A stretch of DNA of 64,000 bases from Pseudalgibacter ostreae (GTDB lineage Bacteria; Bacteroidota; Bacteroidia; Flavobacteriales; Flavobacteriaceae), in assembly GCF_042427585.1 (NCBI RefSeq), contig NZ_JBHMFC010000013.1:1-64000 (forward strand), read 5' to 3'. Shown in pieces: positions 55,772 through 64,000 of the stretch. The first letter of the stretch is position 1. The number at the start of each line of letters is the position of its first letter. Both the position numbers and the translations under genes were made by a program. The notes beneath the pieces are model-generated. The model was not told the DNA's origin, did no database searches, and saw only the letters and a list, made by a program, of their open reading frames with translations.

Positions 55772-57595
55772 TTAAAGCACGACACGCTCGCGTTGTTCTA
55801 AAAGGCATTTAATATCTAAGCTCATTTGATCAAGCACATGCTCTCCAGCCTCTAGCTCTTTTAATACGGTTTCTTTCATCTCATTAAAGGCGCCTTTCAC
55901 GTTAGAAAACATATCTCGGTAGTAAGCCACACCTTCTTTCATATTAGCGACAAAAGTAATGAAGTATTTTTCTTCTTTTTTACTCATAACAGCACTAGTC
56001 TCTTCAAATTTCTTCTTTAAAAAATCAATATAGATAGACAGTTCTTTTACAAATAAATTGGGTCGATCTGTACGCGCTATTACATTATCGCGGCCATAAA
56101 TATGATCGGTCATGTTTTTCAAACTCATCACTTTTGAGAAATAAGCCAAATTAGGACCAGGGCATACAGAAACACCCGGACCTTCTTTTTTAGTTTCTAA
56201 GCCGTAGGCCAACAATGCAGAGGTTCCTAAACCTACACATGCACATGATTTTTCTGTAATTTTATTAAATTTAACCTGATACTCTGGCAAATCCAATTCT
56301 TGAGTATCCAGTTCTTTTATTTTTAAATATTGATACTCTCTAGACGCCGTACATAAACCTTGCTCCTTAAATTCTTTGTTAAGGGCAATAAAGCGTTTAG
56401 GACAAGAGCTCCCTGGCCTGCCTTTATTGATCAAGGCTTCTTTTTCAAGATCTTTAGTATTGTCTCTAAGGTTATTAAAAGGAACGCCAAGCGGGGAAAT
56501 ATCACTTAAATACAAATCCTTTTCTGTAGCCTTTGCTAACTTGCTAAGTGTTAAATCGTCTACTGTTGTAGCTTCAGGAACCAATAAAAAAGGAGACCCC
56601 CACCCTATAGAATCTAGGTGGTATTCTTGCATTAAAAAGTCATGTTCTTCTTGAGTACCCACACCACCTTGCGCAGAAATTTTTAAAGTTAAAGCTTTAT
56701 CAGGAACGACACGTCCTTGATTTTCCAGCTCCTGATAGATCATACTTTCGATAGAACTTCTCAGTTCTTCACGTTTCTCTTTAAACTCTGCTAAAACAGG
56801 GCCTAAAAGATAGCCGTCTGTGGCAAAGGCATGTCCGCCGCAATTAAGACCAGATTCAATTCTATATTCTGAGACCCATAGGCCTTTTTTTGCCAAAAAC
56901 TTCCCTTGAATTAATGCCGATCGATAATCGCTTACCTTTAAAATAATTTTCTTTTTAAACACGCCATTTTCATCTGGATAAAAATCATCAAATTCTGCCA
57001 TGTATGCATACAATCTCGGATTCATTCCTGCCGATAGCACAACAGAAGAATTCAAGACGCTTTTTGCAAAACCCCTAAGCGCAGCATGCGCATCATTATA
57101 TTGCACCGGTAACTTTTCATCTTTTATATAGTTATCCTTGTCTACTTTGGTCATAATATTAACATCAATATTACCCATTTTTAGGTTTTTTGAAGCCCAC
57201 TTTTTTATTTCTGAAGCATCAAAACCTCTTTCTGTAAGATTTTTAAAGTCTGTTTTTAAGCTAGAAGCATTTGGCAACATGTTGATATATGCCAAAAGTT
57301 CATCACTTTTTTCTGTGGTTACATTTTTTAATGATTCGAATTTCTCATGAACCACTTCATTTATCAAATTCAAATAAGAGGTTATCCTTTTTGCTCTAAA
57401 ATCATCTATTTTATCTGTAATCTCGTTATAAGGTTTCTCGAATTTCTCACTGTACATCTTCCTTAATTTCTCGATTAAAATATCATCAACCAAAGAAACA
57501 ACAGAATCCATACCAAATTGCGCTACCTTTAATGGTGTATCTATTGTAAAACCAATACCCATTACCGGAATGTGAAACGAATGTATTTTTTCCAT
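55772..57595 (-). CDS. uncharacterised cysteine-rich protein with FMN-barrel-like motifs
   Basis: The 607-residue soluble protein belongs to no family I can name. The start MEKIHSFHIPVMGIGFTID and the pair SGLNCGGHAFA (about 248-258) and ISAQGGVGT (307-314), followed by SIGWGSPFLLVPEAT, resemble the flavin-phosphate loop and strands of nitronate monooxygenase/PfaD-type TIM barrels. Cysteines cluster late: Cys398 (SSCPKRF), Cys415, Cys451 and Cys453 (KSCACVGLG) and Cys478 (VCPGPNLAY), with Cys252 in the barrel. They could bind an Fe-S cluster. The C-terminal 100 residues are helical. It is divergent from ppc across 257 bp. Confidence 0.7.
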   Translation of the reverse strand: MEKIHSFHIPVMGIGFTIDTPLKVAQFGMDSVVSLVDDILIEKLRKMYSEKFEKPYNEITDKIDDFRAKRITSYLNLINEVVHEKFESLKNVTTEKSDELLAYINMLPNASSLKTDFKNLTERGFDASEIKKWASKNLKMGNIDVNIMTKVDKDNYIKDEKLPVQYNDAHAALRGFAKSVLNSSVVLSAGMNPRLYAYMAEFDDFYPDENGVFKKKIILKVSDYRSALIQGKFLAKKGLWVSEYRIESGLNCGGHAFATDGYLLGPVLAEFKEKREELRSSIESMIYQELENQGRVVPDKALTLKISAQGGVGTQEEHDFLMQEYHLDSIGWGSPFLLVPEATTVDDLTLSKLAKATEKDLYLSDISPLGVPFNNLRDNTKDLEKEALINKGRPGSSCPKRFIALNKEFKEQGLCTASREYQYLKIKELDTQELDLPEYQVKFNKITEKSCACVGLGTSALLAYGLETKKEGPGVSVCPGPNLAYFSKVMSLKNMTDHIYGRDNVIARTDRPNLFVKELSIYIDFLKKKFEETSAVMSKKEEKYFITFVANMKEGVAYYRDMFSNVKGAFNEMKETVLKELEAGEHVLDQMSLDIKCLLEQRERVVL

Positions 57596-57852
57596 ACTTA
57601 TTAAATTAATTTGCGAAAGTACAATGGGCTAGAGCTTTAGAATATGATAATTATCATACTTTAAAACCTCTAACCCCAAAATATTTAGATAAAAACGCTT
57701 TCGAAAACATTAAACAAATAGTGTTTTCTTAAATTTTTCATAAATCACTATGCATTATACCCCATAAAAGAATAAAAATCAAAAAACCCTGCATACTTAA
57801 CAGATGCTTTATTATTTTTACACTTAAATTTTAAATTAAAGAGATAGATACT

Positions 57853-60441
57853 ATGTCCGTAGAGCCTAAATTAACACGTTTCAATCAAAATGTATTATCG
57901 AAATACCAAATATACAATAGTATATTTATGACCTTACCTTTTGATGCCGTTACAAAAACCGGCGTACTATTACCTTTATTTCATGAAACCTGTAAAAACG
58001 GCTTTGAGGAAGGCGACGACCCTACCGTTATTGTAAACACTTTTTTTGAGAAATACCAAGGACGTCGTAATGAAGAAAGCCAAATAAACTTACTTTTTAG
58101 ATTTATTCAATATATAGAACGACAAGTTGTACTGTTTGATGCTATTGAAGATGCGGCCTTCCCTATTGTTAACAATATGGATGGGATTGGCACCTTAAGG
58201 AATTTAAAAGATACCGCCGTTGCTGAAAACAGAATTACTGAATTAAAAAAATATCTTGAAGAGTTCAAGGTACGTATCGTGCTTACAGCTCACCCAACGC
58301 AGTTTTACCCTGGGTCGGTTTTGGGAATTATTACCGATCTTACAGCTGCTATCAAAAACAACAACTTAAACGAAATAAATAATTTATTTGGCCAACTTGG
58401 AAAAACCCCATTTTTTAAACGTGAAAAACCAACGCCTTATAACGAAGCGATAAGTTTAATCTGGTATTTAGAAAATGTTTTTTACCAATCATTTGGCGAA
58501 ATTTACAACTACATCCAGAAGAATATTTATGATGATGGAAAGAAACACAATGAAATTATAAACATTGGGTTTTGGCCTGGTGGCGACCGCGATGGAAATC
58601 CATTTGTTAAACCAGATACTACTTTAAAAGTGGCCAATAAGTTAAAGCAATCCATTCTTAAAAAATATTACGAAGATCTTAAAAACTTACGACGAAAACT
58701 TACGTTTAGAGAAGTAGAAGAGCGCATTATTAATTTGGAAACGATCATGTACGATTATAGTATAGACTTGGACACCAAAAATGCCATTACTTCTAAAGAG
58801 CTTATTAAAGAATTAATAAGCATTAGAAACATTATCATAGAAAAACATCAATCTATATATGTTAGCGATATAAATAAGCTGATAAATAGAGTACACCTTT
58901 TTGGCTACTATTTTGCAACGCTTGACATAAGACAAGATAGTCGGATCCATAATGATGTATTTACAACAGTTATCAATCATTTAATAGAAACTGGCAGCGC
59001 TTCTTTCCCTAGTCATTATCATGATTTATCTGAAGAAGAGCAAATCGATATTTTATCGAAAGCAGATGATGACATTCCTGATTTAAATGTGTTTAAAGAC
59101 GAAATGGTTTACAACACATTAAAGTCTATTTCCGTTATTAAAGACATCCAAAAAAGTAATGGCGAGCTAGGCGCCAATAGATATATTATAAGCAACAACC
59201 AAACAGCATTAAACATGATGCAATTGTTTGCCATGCTTAAAATAGTTGGCTTTAAGGACCAGTTAACTGTAGACCTTGTACCTCTATTTGAAACCATTCC
59301 GGATTTAGAAAATGCTCCTGGTGTTATGGAGCAACTCTACACAAACCCAGCCTATATGGCGCATTTAAAAGCTAGAGGCAACAAGCAAACCATAATGCTA
59401 GGGTTTTCAGACGGCACAAAAGACGGCGGCTATTTAATGGCTAACTGGGGCATTTACAAAGCAAAAGAGTTATTAACAGAAATGTCTAGAAAATACGATA
59501 TTACAGCTATATTTTTTGATGGCCGTGGTGGCCCACCAGCACGTGGCGGAGGGAAAACCCATCAATTTTACTCGTCTTTAGGCCCTACCATTGAAGACAA
59601 AGAGGTGCAGCTTACTATTCAAGGACAAACTATTAGCTCTAATTTCGGAACCTTACATTCATCCCAATACAATTTAGAACAGCTAATAAGCTCGGGAATT
59701 TCCAATAGGATCAATCAAGACAAAAATCTCTTGTCTGATGAAGACCGAGTGGTTATGAAAGATTTAGCCGAAACAAGCTACCAAGCGTACAAAGATTTTA
59801 AAGGACACCCCATGTTTATTCCATATTTGGAGCGCATGAGTACTTTAAAATATTATGCTAAAACCAACATAGGCAGTAGGCCATCAAAAAGAGGTTCTTC
59901 AGACAAATTGGTGTTTGAAGACTTAAGGGCTATTCCTTTTGTAGGCTCTTGGAGTCAATTAAAACAAAACGTTCCTGGATTTTATGGTGTTGGTACTGCT
60001 TTAAAAAAGTATGAAGACAATGGTGAATTTGATAAAGTAGAACATCTTTACCACAATTCTAAATTCTTTAAAACCTTACTAGAAAACAGCATGATGTCTT
60101 TAACCAAATCGTTTTTCGATTTAACAAAATACATGTCTAACGACGAAGAGTTTGGTGCTTTTTGGAATATTATATACGATGAATATAAAACAACAAAGGC
60201 TTTACTTTTAAAGTTAACGGGGTATGAGCAATTAATGGAGAACGAACCTTCTGGAAAAGCTTCAATAGAGGTAAGAGAGTCTATCGTTTTACCGTTATTG
60301 ACCATTCAGCAATATGCGCTTAAAAAGATCCAAGAACTTGAAAAAGCAGAAGTAAGAGACGAAGAAAAAATTAAGATTTTTGAAAAAATTGTAACACGCT
60401 CTTTATTTGGCAACATCAATGCCAGTAGAAACTCTGCATAA
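57853..60441 (+). CDS. ppc: phosphoenolpyruvate carboxylase, divergent Bacteroidota type
   Basis: Carboxylates PEP to oxaloacetate. The 862-residue length is normal for the family. Catalytic landmarks are present with changes: LTAHPTQFYPGS with catalytic His147 (TAHPTE in most enzymes), FWPGGDRDGNPFV, FATLDIRQDSRIH, IMLGFSDGTKDGGYLMA and the glycine loop FDGRGGPPARGGGKTH (usually GRGGTVGRGGGP). The C-terminus SLFGNINASRNSA corresponds to the usual RNTG end. The changes suggest altered regulation or a distinct subfamily. A strong terminator follows. Confidence 0.92.
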   Translation: MSVEPKLTRFNQNVLSKYQIYNSIFMTLPFDAVTKTGVLLPLFHETCKNGFEEGDDPTVIVNTFFEKYQGRRNEESQINLLFRFIQYIERQVVLFDAIEDAAFPIVNNMDGIGTLRNLKDTAVAENRITELKKYLEEFKVRIVLTAHPTQFYPGSVLGIITDLTAAIKNNNLNEINNLFGQLGKTPFFKREKPTPYNEAISLIWYLENVFYQSFGEIYNYIQKNIYDDGKKHNEIINIGFWPGGDRDGNPFVKPDTTLKVANKLKQSILKKYYEDLKNLRRKLTFREVEERIINLETIMYDYSIDLDTKNAITSKELIKELISIRNIIIEKHQSIYVSDINKLINRVHLFGYYFATLDIRQDSRIHNDVFTTVINHLIETGSASFPSHYHDLSEEEQIDILSKADDDIPDLNVFKDEMVYNTLKSISVIKDIQKSNGELGANRYIISNNQTALNMMQLFAMLKIVGFKDQLTVDLVPLFETIPDLENAPGVMEQLYTNPAYMAHLKARGNKQTIMLGFSDGTKDGGYLMANWGIYKAKELLTEMSRKYDITAIFFDGRGGPPARGGGKTHQFYSSLGPTIEDKEVQLTIQGQTISSNFGTLHSSQYNLEQLISSGISNRINQDKNLLSDEDRVVMKDLAETSYQAYKDFKGHPMFIPYLERMSTLKYYAKTNIGSRPSKRGSSDKLVFEDLRAIPFVGSWSQLKQNVPGFYGVGTALKKYEDNGEFDKVEHLYHNSKFFKTLLENSMMSLTKSFFDLTKYMSNDEEFGAFWNIIYDEYKTTKALLLKLTGYEQLMENEPSGKASIEVRESIVLPLLTIQQYALKKIQELEKAEVRDEEKIKIFEKIVTRSLFGNINASRNSA

Positions 60442-60461
60442 TTACTAGTATTTTTAAAAAT

Positions 60462-60501
60462 AAAAAAACGCTTATTCTATTTTTAGAATAAGCGTTTTTT
60501 T
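60462..60501. terminator. bidirectional intrinsic terminator
   Basis: Perfect 18-bp stem: A7-CGCTTATTCTA (60462-60479), loop TTTT, TAGAATAAGCG-T7 (60484-60501). It separates the convergent ppc and PII genes. Confidence 0.92.
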
Positions 60502-60536
60502 ATTTTTACTTAAAACCAATTGAAAAAGCTAAAAAA

Positions 60537-60875
60537 CTATTTTAAAGTTTCACCGCCTTTATCTCCAGTTCTAATTCTATAACTTTCTTCTATATTAGTC
60601 ACAAAAATTTTGCCATCACCCACTTTTCCTGTACTTGCAGAATCGAGAATGGTCTTAACGGTAGTTTCCACTAAATCATCATTAACCACAATAGAGATAC
60701 ACCTTCGTTGGATGTTTTCTGTACTATAGGAAACCCCTCTATAAACGTGGCCTTCTTTTTCGTTTCCTACTCCAGTAACATCCCAATAAGAGAAAAAATT
60801 CAATCCCACTTCATGTAGGGCCTCTTTTACTACTCTAAATTTTGATTTTCTAATTACCGCTTCAATTTTCTTCAT
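60537..60875 (-). CDS. PII nitrogen-regulatory protein (GlnB/GlnK type), second copy
   Basis: The protein is 112 residues from the ATG at 60873-60875 (MKKIEAVIRKSKF), the standard PII length; the frame stays open upstream but those residues are not PII-like. The T-loop region is NEKEGHVYRGVSY, in which Tyr50 aligns with the uridylylated Tyr51 of enteric PII. The B-loop is TGKVGDGKIFV and the C-loop is RIRTGDKGGETL. PII senses ATP/ADP and 2-oxoglutarate and gates Amt. Last gene of the porin-PII-Amt-PII cluster. Confidence 0.95.
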   Translation of the reverse strand: MKKIEAVIRKSKFRVVKEALHEVGLNFFSYWDVTGVGNEKEGHVYRGVSYSTENIQRRCISIVVNDDLVETTVKTILDSASTGKVGDGKIFVTNIEESYRIRTGDKGGETLK

Positions 60876-61012
60876 AATACTTTCTATATAATCATTTCCC
60901 CCAAAAATAAGAAAACATAACCAACATTTATCCTTAAAAGCCATTATATAACCAAAAAAGGGCGTCTTTTCGAAAGACACCCTTTTAAATATATTAATTA
61001 ATTTACGATCTA

Positions 61013-62242
61013 TTAATGTTCGTTCAACCTAAAATCCGGATAAGCATCCATACCGTGTTCGTGCGCATCCAATCCTTCTAATTCTTCTATTTCAGAAACA
61101 CGAATTCCAACTGTTTTCTTCAACACAAAAAGAATTAAAAATGATGATACGATACAAACGACAGCATAAGAAACGATACCAATTAACTGACTAAGGAATT
61201 GATCTAGTCCTGCTAAATCCCCTAAAAGCCCAACAGCCAAAGTTCCCCAAATACCGCAAACCAAATGCACAGCAATAGCCCCCACCGGATCATCTAGTTT
61301 TACCTTATCAATAAGAGCGACTGCAAATACAATAACCACTCCTGCAATAACGCCAATTACAATAGCCTCTGTAGGCCCCATAACATCGGCACCTGCCGTA
61401 ATAGCAACCAATCCACCAAGAATACCATTCAAAAACATGGTTAAATCAAGATTTTTATACATAATGGTAGAGACAAGTGCCGCTACAACACCACCAGACG
61501 CTGCAGCCAAACAGGTGGTTACCAACACCAAAGAGGTGATAGCAGGGTCTGCAGAGAGCACAGAGCCACCATTAAACCCAAACCAACCCAACCAAAGGAT
61601 TAGCACACCAGCGGCGGCTAGAGGAATATTATGCCCAGGAATGGCTTGTGCCTTTGCCTTCTTAAATTTACCAATACGCGGCCCCAATAAGCAAACTGCA
61701 ACTACTGCAGCCCAGCCTCCTACCGAGTGAACCAAAGTAGAACCCGCAAAATCATAAAAAGGCGTTTCTAACATCTGTAAAAATCCTCCACCCCATTTCC
61801 AAGACCCTGCAATAGGATAAATGAGGCCTACATAAAGGATTGCAAAAACCATAAAAGGACCAATTTTAATACGTTCTGCTACAGCGCCAGAAACAATTGT
61901 GGCTGCAGTGGCGGCAAACATACCCTGAAACAAAAAATCTGTCCAATACGTGTAGCCCACATTATAAGTTAAATCTGAAGCTGCTGCGGCATCTAAACCA
62001 AAGCCAGCAAAACCAAGAATACCTAAAGTCCCCTCCTCAAAACCAGGATACATTAAATTAAACCCGACCAAACAATACAGCAAAAGCCCCATTGTGATAA
62101 TAAAAATGTTTTTAAATAAAATGTTAAGTGTGTTTTTTTGCCGAGTTAATCCTATCTCTAAAAAAGAAAACCCCAAGTGCATAAAAAAGACTAATGCCGT
62201 ACAGATCATCATCCATACGTTATTTATTGTTAGTAATTCCAT
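61013..62242 (-). CDS. amt: ammonium transporter Amt
   Basis: The 409-residue inner-membrane channel has about eleven helices. Family signatures include FLFQGMFAATAATIVSGAVA, the pore motif YDFAGSTLVHSVGGW with the first twin His, GFNGGSVLS, GILGGLVAITAG and VHLVCGIWGTLAVGL with the second twin His. The C-terminal tail EIEELEGLDAHEHGMDAYPD is the usual PII-sensing region. It is flanked by two PII genes on the same strand, 23 bp after the first. Confidence 0.97.
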   Translation of the reverse strand: MELLTINNVWMMICTALVFFMHLGFSFLEIGLTRQKNTLNILFKNIFIITMGLLLYCLVGFNLMYPGFEEGTLGILGFAGFGLDAAAASDLTYNVGYTYWTDFLFQGMFAATAATIVSGAVAERIKIGPFMVFAILYVGLIYPIAGSWKWGGGFLQMLETPFYDFAGSTLVHSVGGWAAVVAVCLLGPRIGKFKKAKAQAIPGHNIPLAAAGVLILWLGWFGFNGGSVLSADPAITSLVLVTTCLAAASGGVVAALVSTIMYKNLDLTMFLNGILGGLVAITAGADVMGPTEAIVIGVIAGVVIVFAVALIDKVKLDDPVGAIAVHLVCGIWGTLAVGLLGDLAGLDQFLSQLIGIVSYAVVCIVSSFLILFVLKKTVGIRVSEIEELEGLDAHEHGMDAYPDFRLNEH

Positions 62243-62265
62243 TGTTATAAGTGTTTTTATAATTA

Positions 62266-62604
62266 TTAATTTAAAGTATCTCCGCCTTTATCTCCAGTCC
62301 GGACCCTATACGCTTCAATAATTTCCGATATAAATATTTTACCATCCCCAACTTCGCCTGTACCTCCTGATTTAATAATAGCCTTAACAGTCGCTTCAGC
62401 AAAACTATCATTCACTACAATGGAAAGGTACCTTCTTTGGATATCGCTAGTGCTATAAGAAACCCCCCTATAAACATGGCCTTCTTTTTCATTTCCTAAG
62501 CCCGTGACATCCCAGTAAGAAAAAAAACTCACTCCTACCTCATGTAGTGCTTTTTTAACTACGTTAAATTTTGATGTTCTAATAATTGCTTCAATTTTTT
62601 TCAT
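62266..62604 (-). CDS. PII nitrogen-regulatory protein (GlnB/GlnK type), first copy
   Basis: The 112-residue protein is about 75-80% identical by eye to the other PII copy. The T-loop is NEKEGHVYRGVSY with the Tyr51-equivalent kept, and GEVGDGKIFISEI and YRVRTGDKGGDTL complete the nucleotide and 2-oxoglutarate site. It lies 16 bp after the porin gene and 23 bp before amt, so it is certainly in the operon. Both copies share one T-loop, so any difference in use must lie elsewhere. Confidence 0.95.
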   Translation of the reverse strand: MKKIEAIIRTSKFNVVKKALHEVGVSFFSYWDVTGLGNEKEGHVYRGVSYSTSDIQRRYLSIVVNDSFAEATVKAIIKSGGTGEVGDGKIFISEIIEAYRVRTGDKGGDTLN

Positions 62605-62620
62605 GATTGATCGTTTTTAG

Positions 62621-63631
62621 TTAAAATGAATATATTGCGGCCAAAGTAAACGCTGCCAAGTTATCGCTTGCCATCCCATCGGCATCTAAATAAGGCATAT
62701 TGTGTGCCCATGAATCCAATCTAATTTCAGGCTTGATGGTTAAATTTTCCACAACATAGCTCCCAGTCAATGTTAGGCCGAACACATTGGGCAAGTCGTC
62801 CACATCTTTTTGGTGATATCCAAAAAGCTCCCCTCTTAATCCAAGACTAAACACTTCAGAAGACGTCCATTGTGGATAAAGAGCGGCTCCATAAAAACCA
62901 GAATCATTACTCGTTTGGTAAGCAGCGTTTAAGCCTAGAAAGAAAGCTTCAGAAAAATCAAAACCACCTGTATAATCGATTTCAAATCCTAAAACCTCAT
63001 CATTATCATAATATAAGTTCAAAAAATGATTTGCATACCCCAATTGGGCACCCACAGCATATCCACCAGTAGTGTTATTGTTAGTATCTGTAGGATTCAT
63101 AACCCCCAACATCAAACTAAAATCGTCTCCCAAAGCAAAGTCGGCCTTTAATCCAACATGAGAAAATGGCCCATTTGAGAATAAATAAGATGTACTATAG
63201 TTAAAATTGCCTAATGGCGAAATAACCTCATAACCTAAGAAGGTATTAAAGCGGCCTAAGGTTAACCTTGTGTTTTCGGCAACATCCCAGTATACATATA
63301 ATTGGTTTATGTAATACCCTTCGTACCCCTCACCTCTATTTTGCCCAATAGCCGCATCGCCTCTTGGACCAAAAACCATATCGACAACCACACCTGTTTT
63401 ATTATCTTCATAGGAAGCTACTATGTTAGCCATCCCCAAAGCAAACCCAGTTTCATCTACAAATGAAGTCCCAAAAGGCGGAGATAAACGGTCTGAAGCA
63501 GATAGATACGTTTGATAATAAGCATCGACACTACCATTTATTGATATTTTTTTTCCAAAATCTTCTTGCTTTTCTTGAGCGAACAGTACTGATATCATAA
63601 AAAGCATTAAAAGTGTGATTAATTTCCTCAT
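62621..63631 (-). CDS. outer-membrane porin-like beta-barrel protein of the ammonium operon
   Basis: The 336-residue protein has a signal peptide (ending SVLFAQ) and a barrel of alternating strands ending in an aromatic (FTLAAIYSF). Conserved-looking motifs are SPPFGTSFVDETGFALGMAN, RLTLGRFNTFLGYEVISPLG and GPFSHVGLKADF, typical of Bacteroidota barrel proteins found beside amt genes. As the first gene of the operon it probably allows small nitrogen solutes through the outer membrane. That is inference from context. Confidence 0.85.
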   Translation of the reverse strand: MRKLITLLMLFMISVLFAQEKQEDFGKKISINGSVDAYYQTYLSASDRLSPPFGTSFVDETGFALGMANIVASYEDNKTGVVVDMVFGPRGDAAIGQNRGEGYEGYYINQLYVYWDVAENTRLTLGRFNTFLGYEVISPLGNFNYSTSYLFSNGPFSHVGLKADFALGDDFSLMLGVMNPTDTNNNTTGGYAVGAQLGYANHFLNLYYDNDEVLGFEIDYTGGFDFSEAFFLGLNAAYQTSNDSGFYGAALYPQWTSSEVFSLGLRGELFGYHQKDVDDLPNVFGLTLTGSYVVENLTIKPEIRLDSWAHNMPYLDADGMASDNLAAFTLAAIYSF

Positions 63632-64000
63632 AATTGATTGTTTTTTAAATGTTATTTAATATTCTAAAGACATATAACTGATTCAAAAGTATATTAAAAC
63701 AATATACACCCCTTAAATAACAGGGGTTAAAATTAAACTTTTACGCATATCTTATTTTTAACCCCATTTTTTTAAGGGTATTAAATACATATTTGCGTTT
63801 TATGCTTTTTTGATAAAATCAAATTTGAATTATTATTGGAGTTTTACCTATTTATATAATTTTAATATCTTAAAAACACATAAACACTAGTTTTAATTTA
63901 AACAAAATCTATTAATAGTATATTTTTTGCAATCACATATTCATTATAAAAGGCTTCTATTATTATTATATATATAGTTTCAACCTTATTATGCATCAAT
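63632..64000. other. 369-bp region upstream of the porin-PII-Amt operon
   Basis: Reaches the right edge; no gene is supported. It contains two G/C-rich dyads near the operon start (63708-63727 and 63761-63779) in otherwise A/T-only sequence. A minus-strand -7-like TACTTTTG lies at 63684-63691 without a properly spaced -33. Confidence 0.55.
63708..63727. promoter_or_regulatory. inverted repeat upstream of the ammonium operon, candidate operator
   Basis: ACCCCT (63708-63713), 8-bp spacer, AGGGGT (63722-63727): a perfect 6-bp dyad about 77 bp before the porin ATG. A weaker ACCC-N11-GGGT dyad follows at 63761-63779. It could be a regulator site or a hairpin; I know of no matching binding motif. 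Confidence 0.4.

Noticed and set aside
60876..60980. 35-codon N-terminal extension of the second PII
   Set aside because: The extension is not PII-like, and the paralogue at 62266-62604 starts at the equivalent ATG.
1..64000. tRNA, rRNA, CRISPR, integrase or insertion-sequence signals
   Set aside because: I looked for T-loop motifs, regularly spaced repeats, transposase or integrase motifs and terminal inverted repeats and found none that hold up.

Overview
The window is about one-third G+C and is typical of a member of the Flavobacteriaceae (Bacteroidota). Four things point there. Most starts lack Shine-Dalgarno sequences. Clear promoters have the Bacteroidota form TTG-N20ish-TAnnTTTG (upstream of sdhC and hflX). 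One secreted protein carries a type IX secretion C-terminal sorting domain. Gene content also fits: a three-subunit sdhCAB, a suf operon trailed by DUF59 and DUF2480 genes, a CzcA pump fused to its outer-membrane channel, and large SprA-like outer-membrane proteins. I cannot name the genus. I see no tRNA, rRNA, CRISPR array, prophage or intact insertion sequence. The content is mostly chromosomal housekeeping.

Layout. 1-480: end of a truncated gene, then a stretch with two unusually GC-rich intergenic patches. 479-6664: small membrane protein, EEP-family nuclease, hflX, a class A penicillin-binding protein, DUF3078 protein. 6766-14083 (minus): the iron-sulfur operon, transcribed sufA-sufB-lipoprotein-sufC-sufD-sufS-sufE-sufT-like-DUF2480. 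14622-22538: thiL, a zinc-ribbon protein, an alpha/beta hydrolase, an AraC regulator followed by an AhpD-like protein and a degenerate cupredoxin, then an ACT-like protein divergent from aspartate kinase, and aminopeptidase P. 22729-29319: secreted metzincin-type protein, sdhCAB, M28 peptidase. 29363-35294 (minus): heavy-metal RND efflux operon with a histidine-rich small protein at its head. 35345-42016: giant outer-membrane protein, exonuclease III, OmpA lipoprotein, aldo/keto reductase. 42254-49891: DUF3109, MarC, a short flavoprotein, S41 protease with dCMP deaminase, HupE-like protein, lipoprotein, TPR, CBS and zinc-finger proteins. 50077-55437: short SSB, hybrid sensor kinase, nadA-nadB. 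55772-60441: an uncharacterised cysteine-rich FMN-barrel-like protein divergent from PEP carboxylase. 60537-63631 (minus): porin-PII-Amt-PII nitrogen operon.

Themes. The Suf operon would supply clusters to the iron-sulfur enzymes encoded nearby (SdhB, NadA). PEP carboxylase and succinate dehydrogenase are central carbon metabolism. The Amt/PII cluster senses and imports ammonium. No classical defence or mobile system is visible. The best candidates for undescribed biology are the 607-residue cysteine-rich protein (55772-57595), the AraC/AhpD/copper-site-less cupredoxin cassette (17084-19030), the lipoprotein inside the suf operon (11877-12254), and the CzcA-TolC fusion with an internal signal peptide plus its His-rich lead gene (29363-35294).
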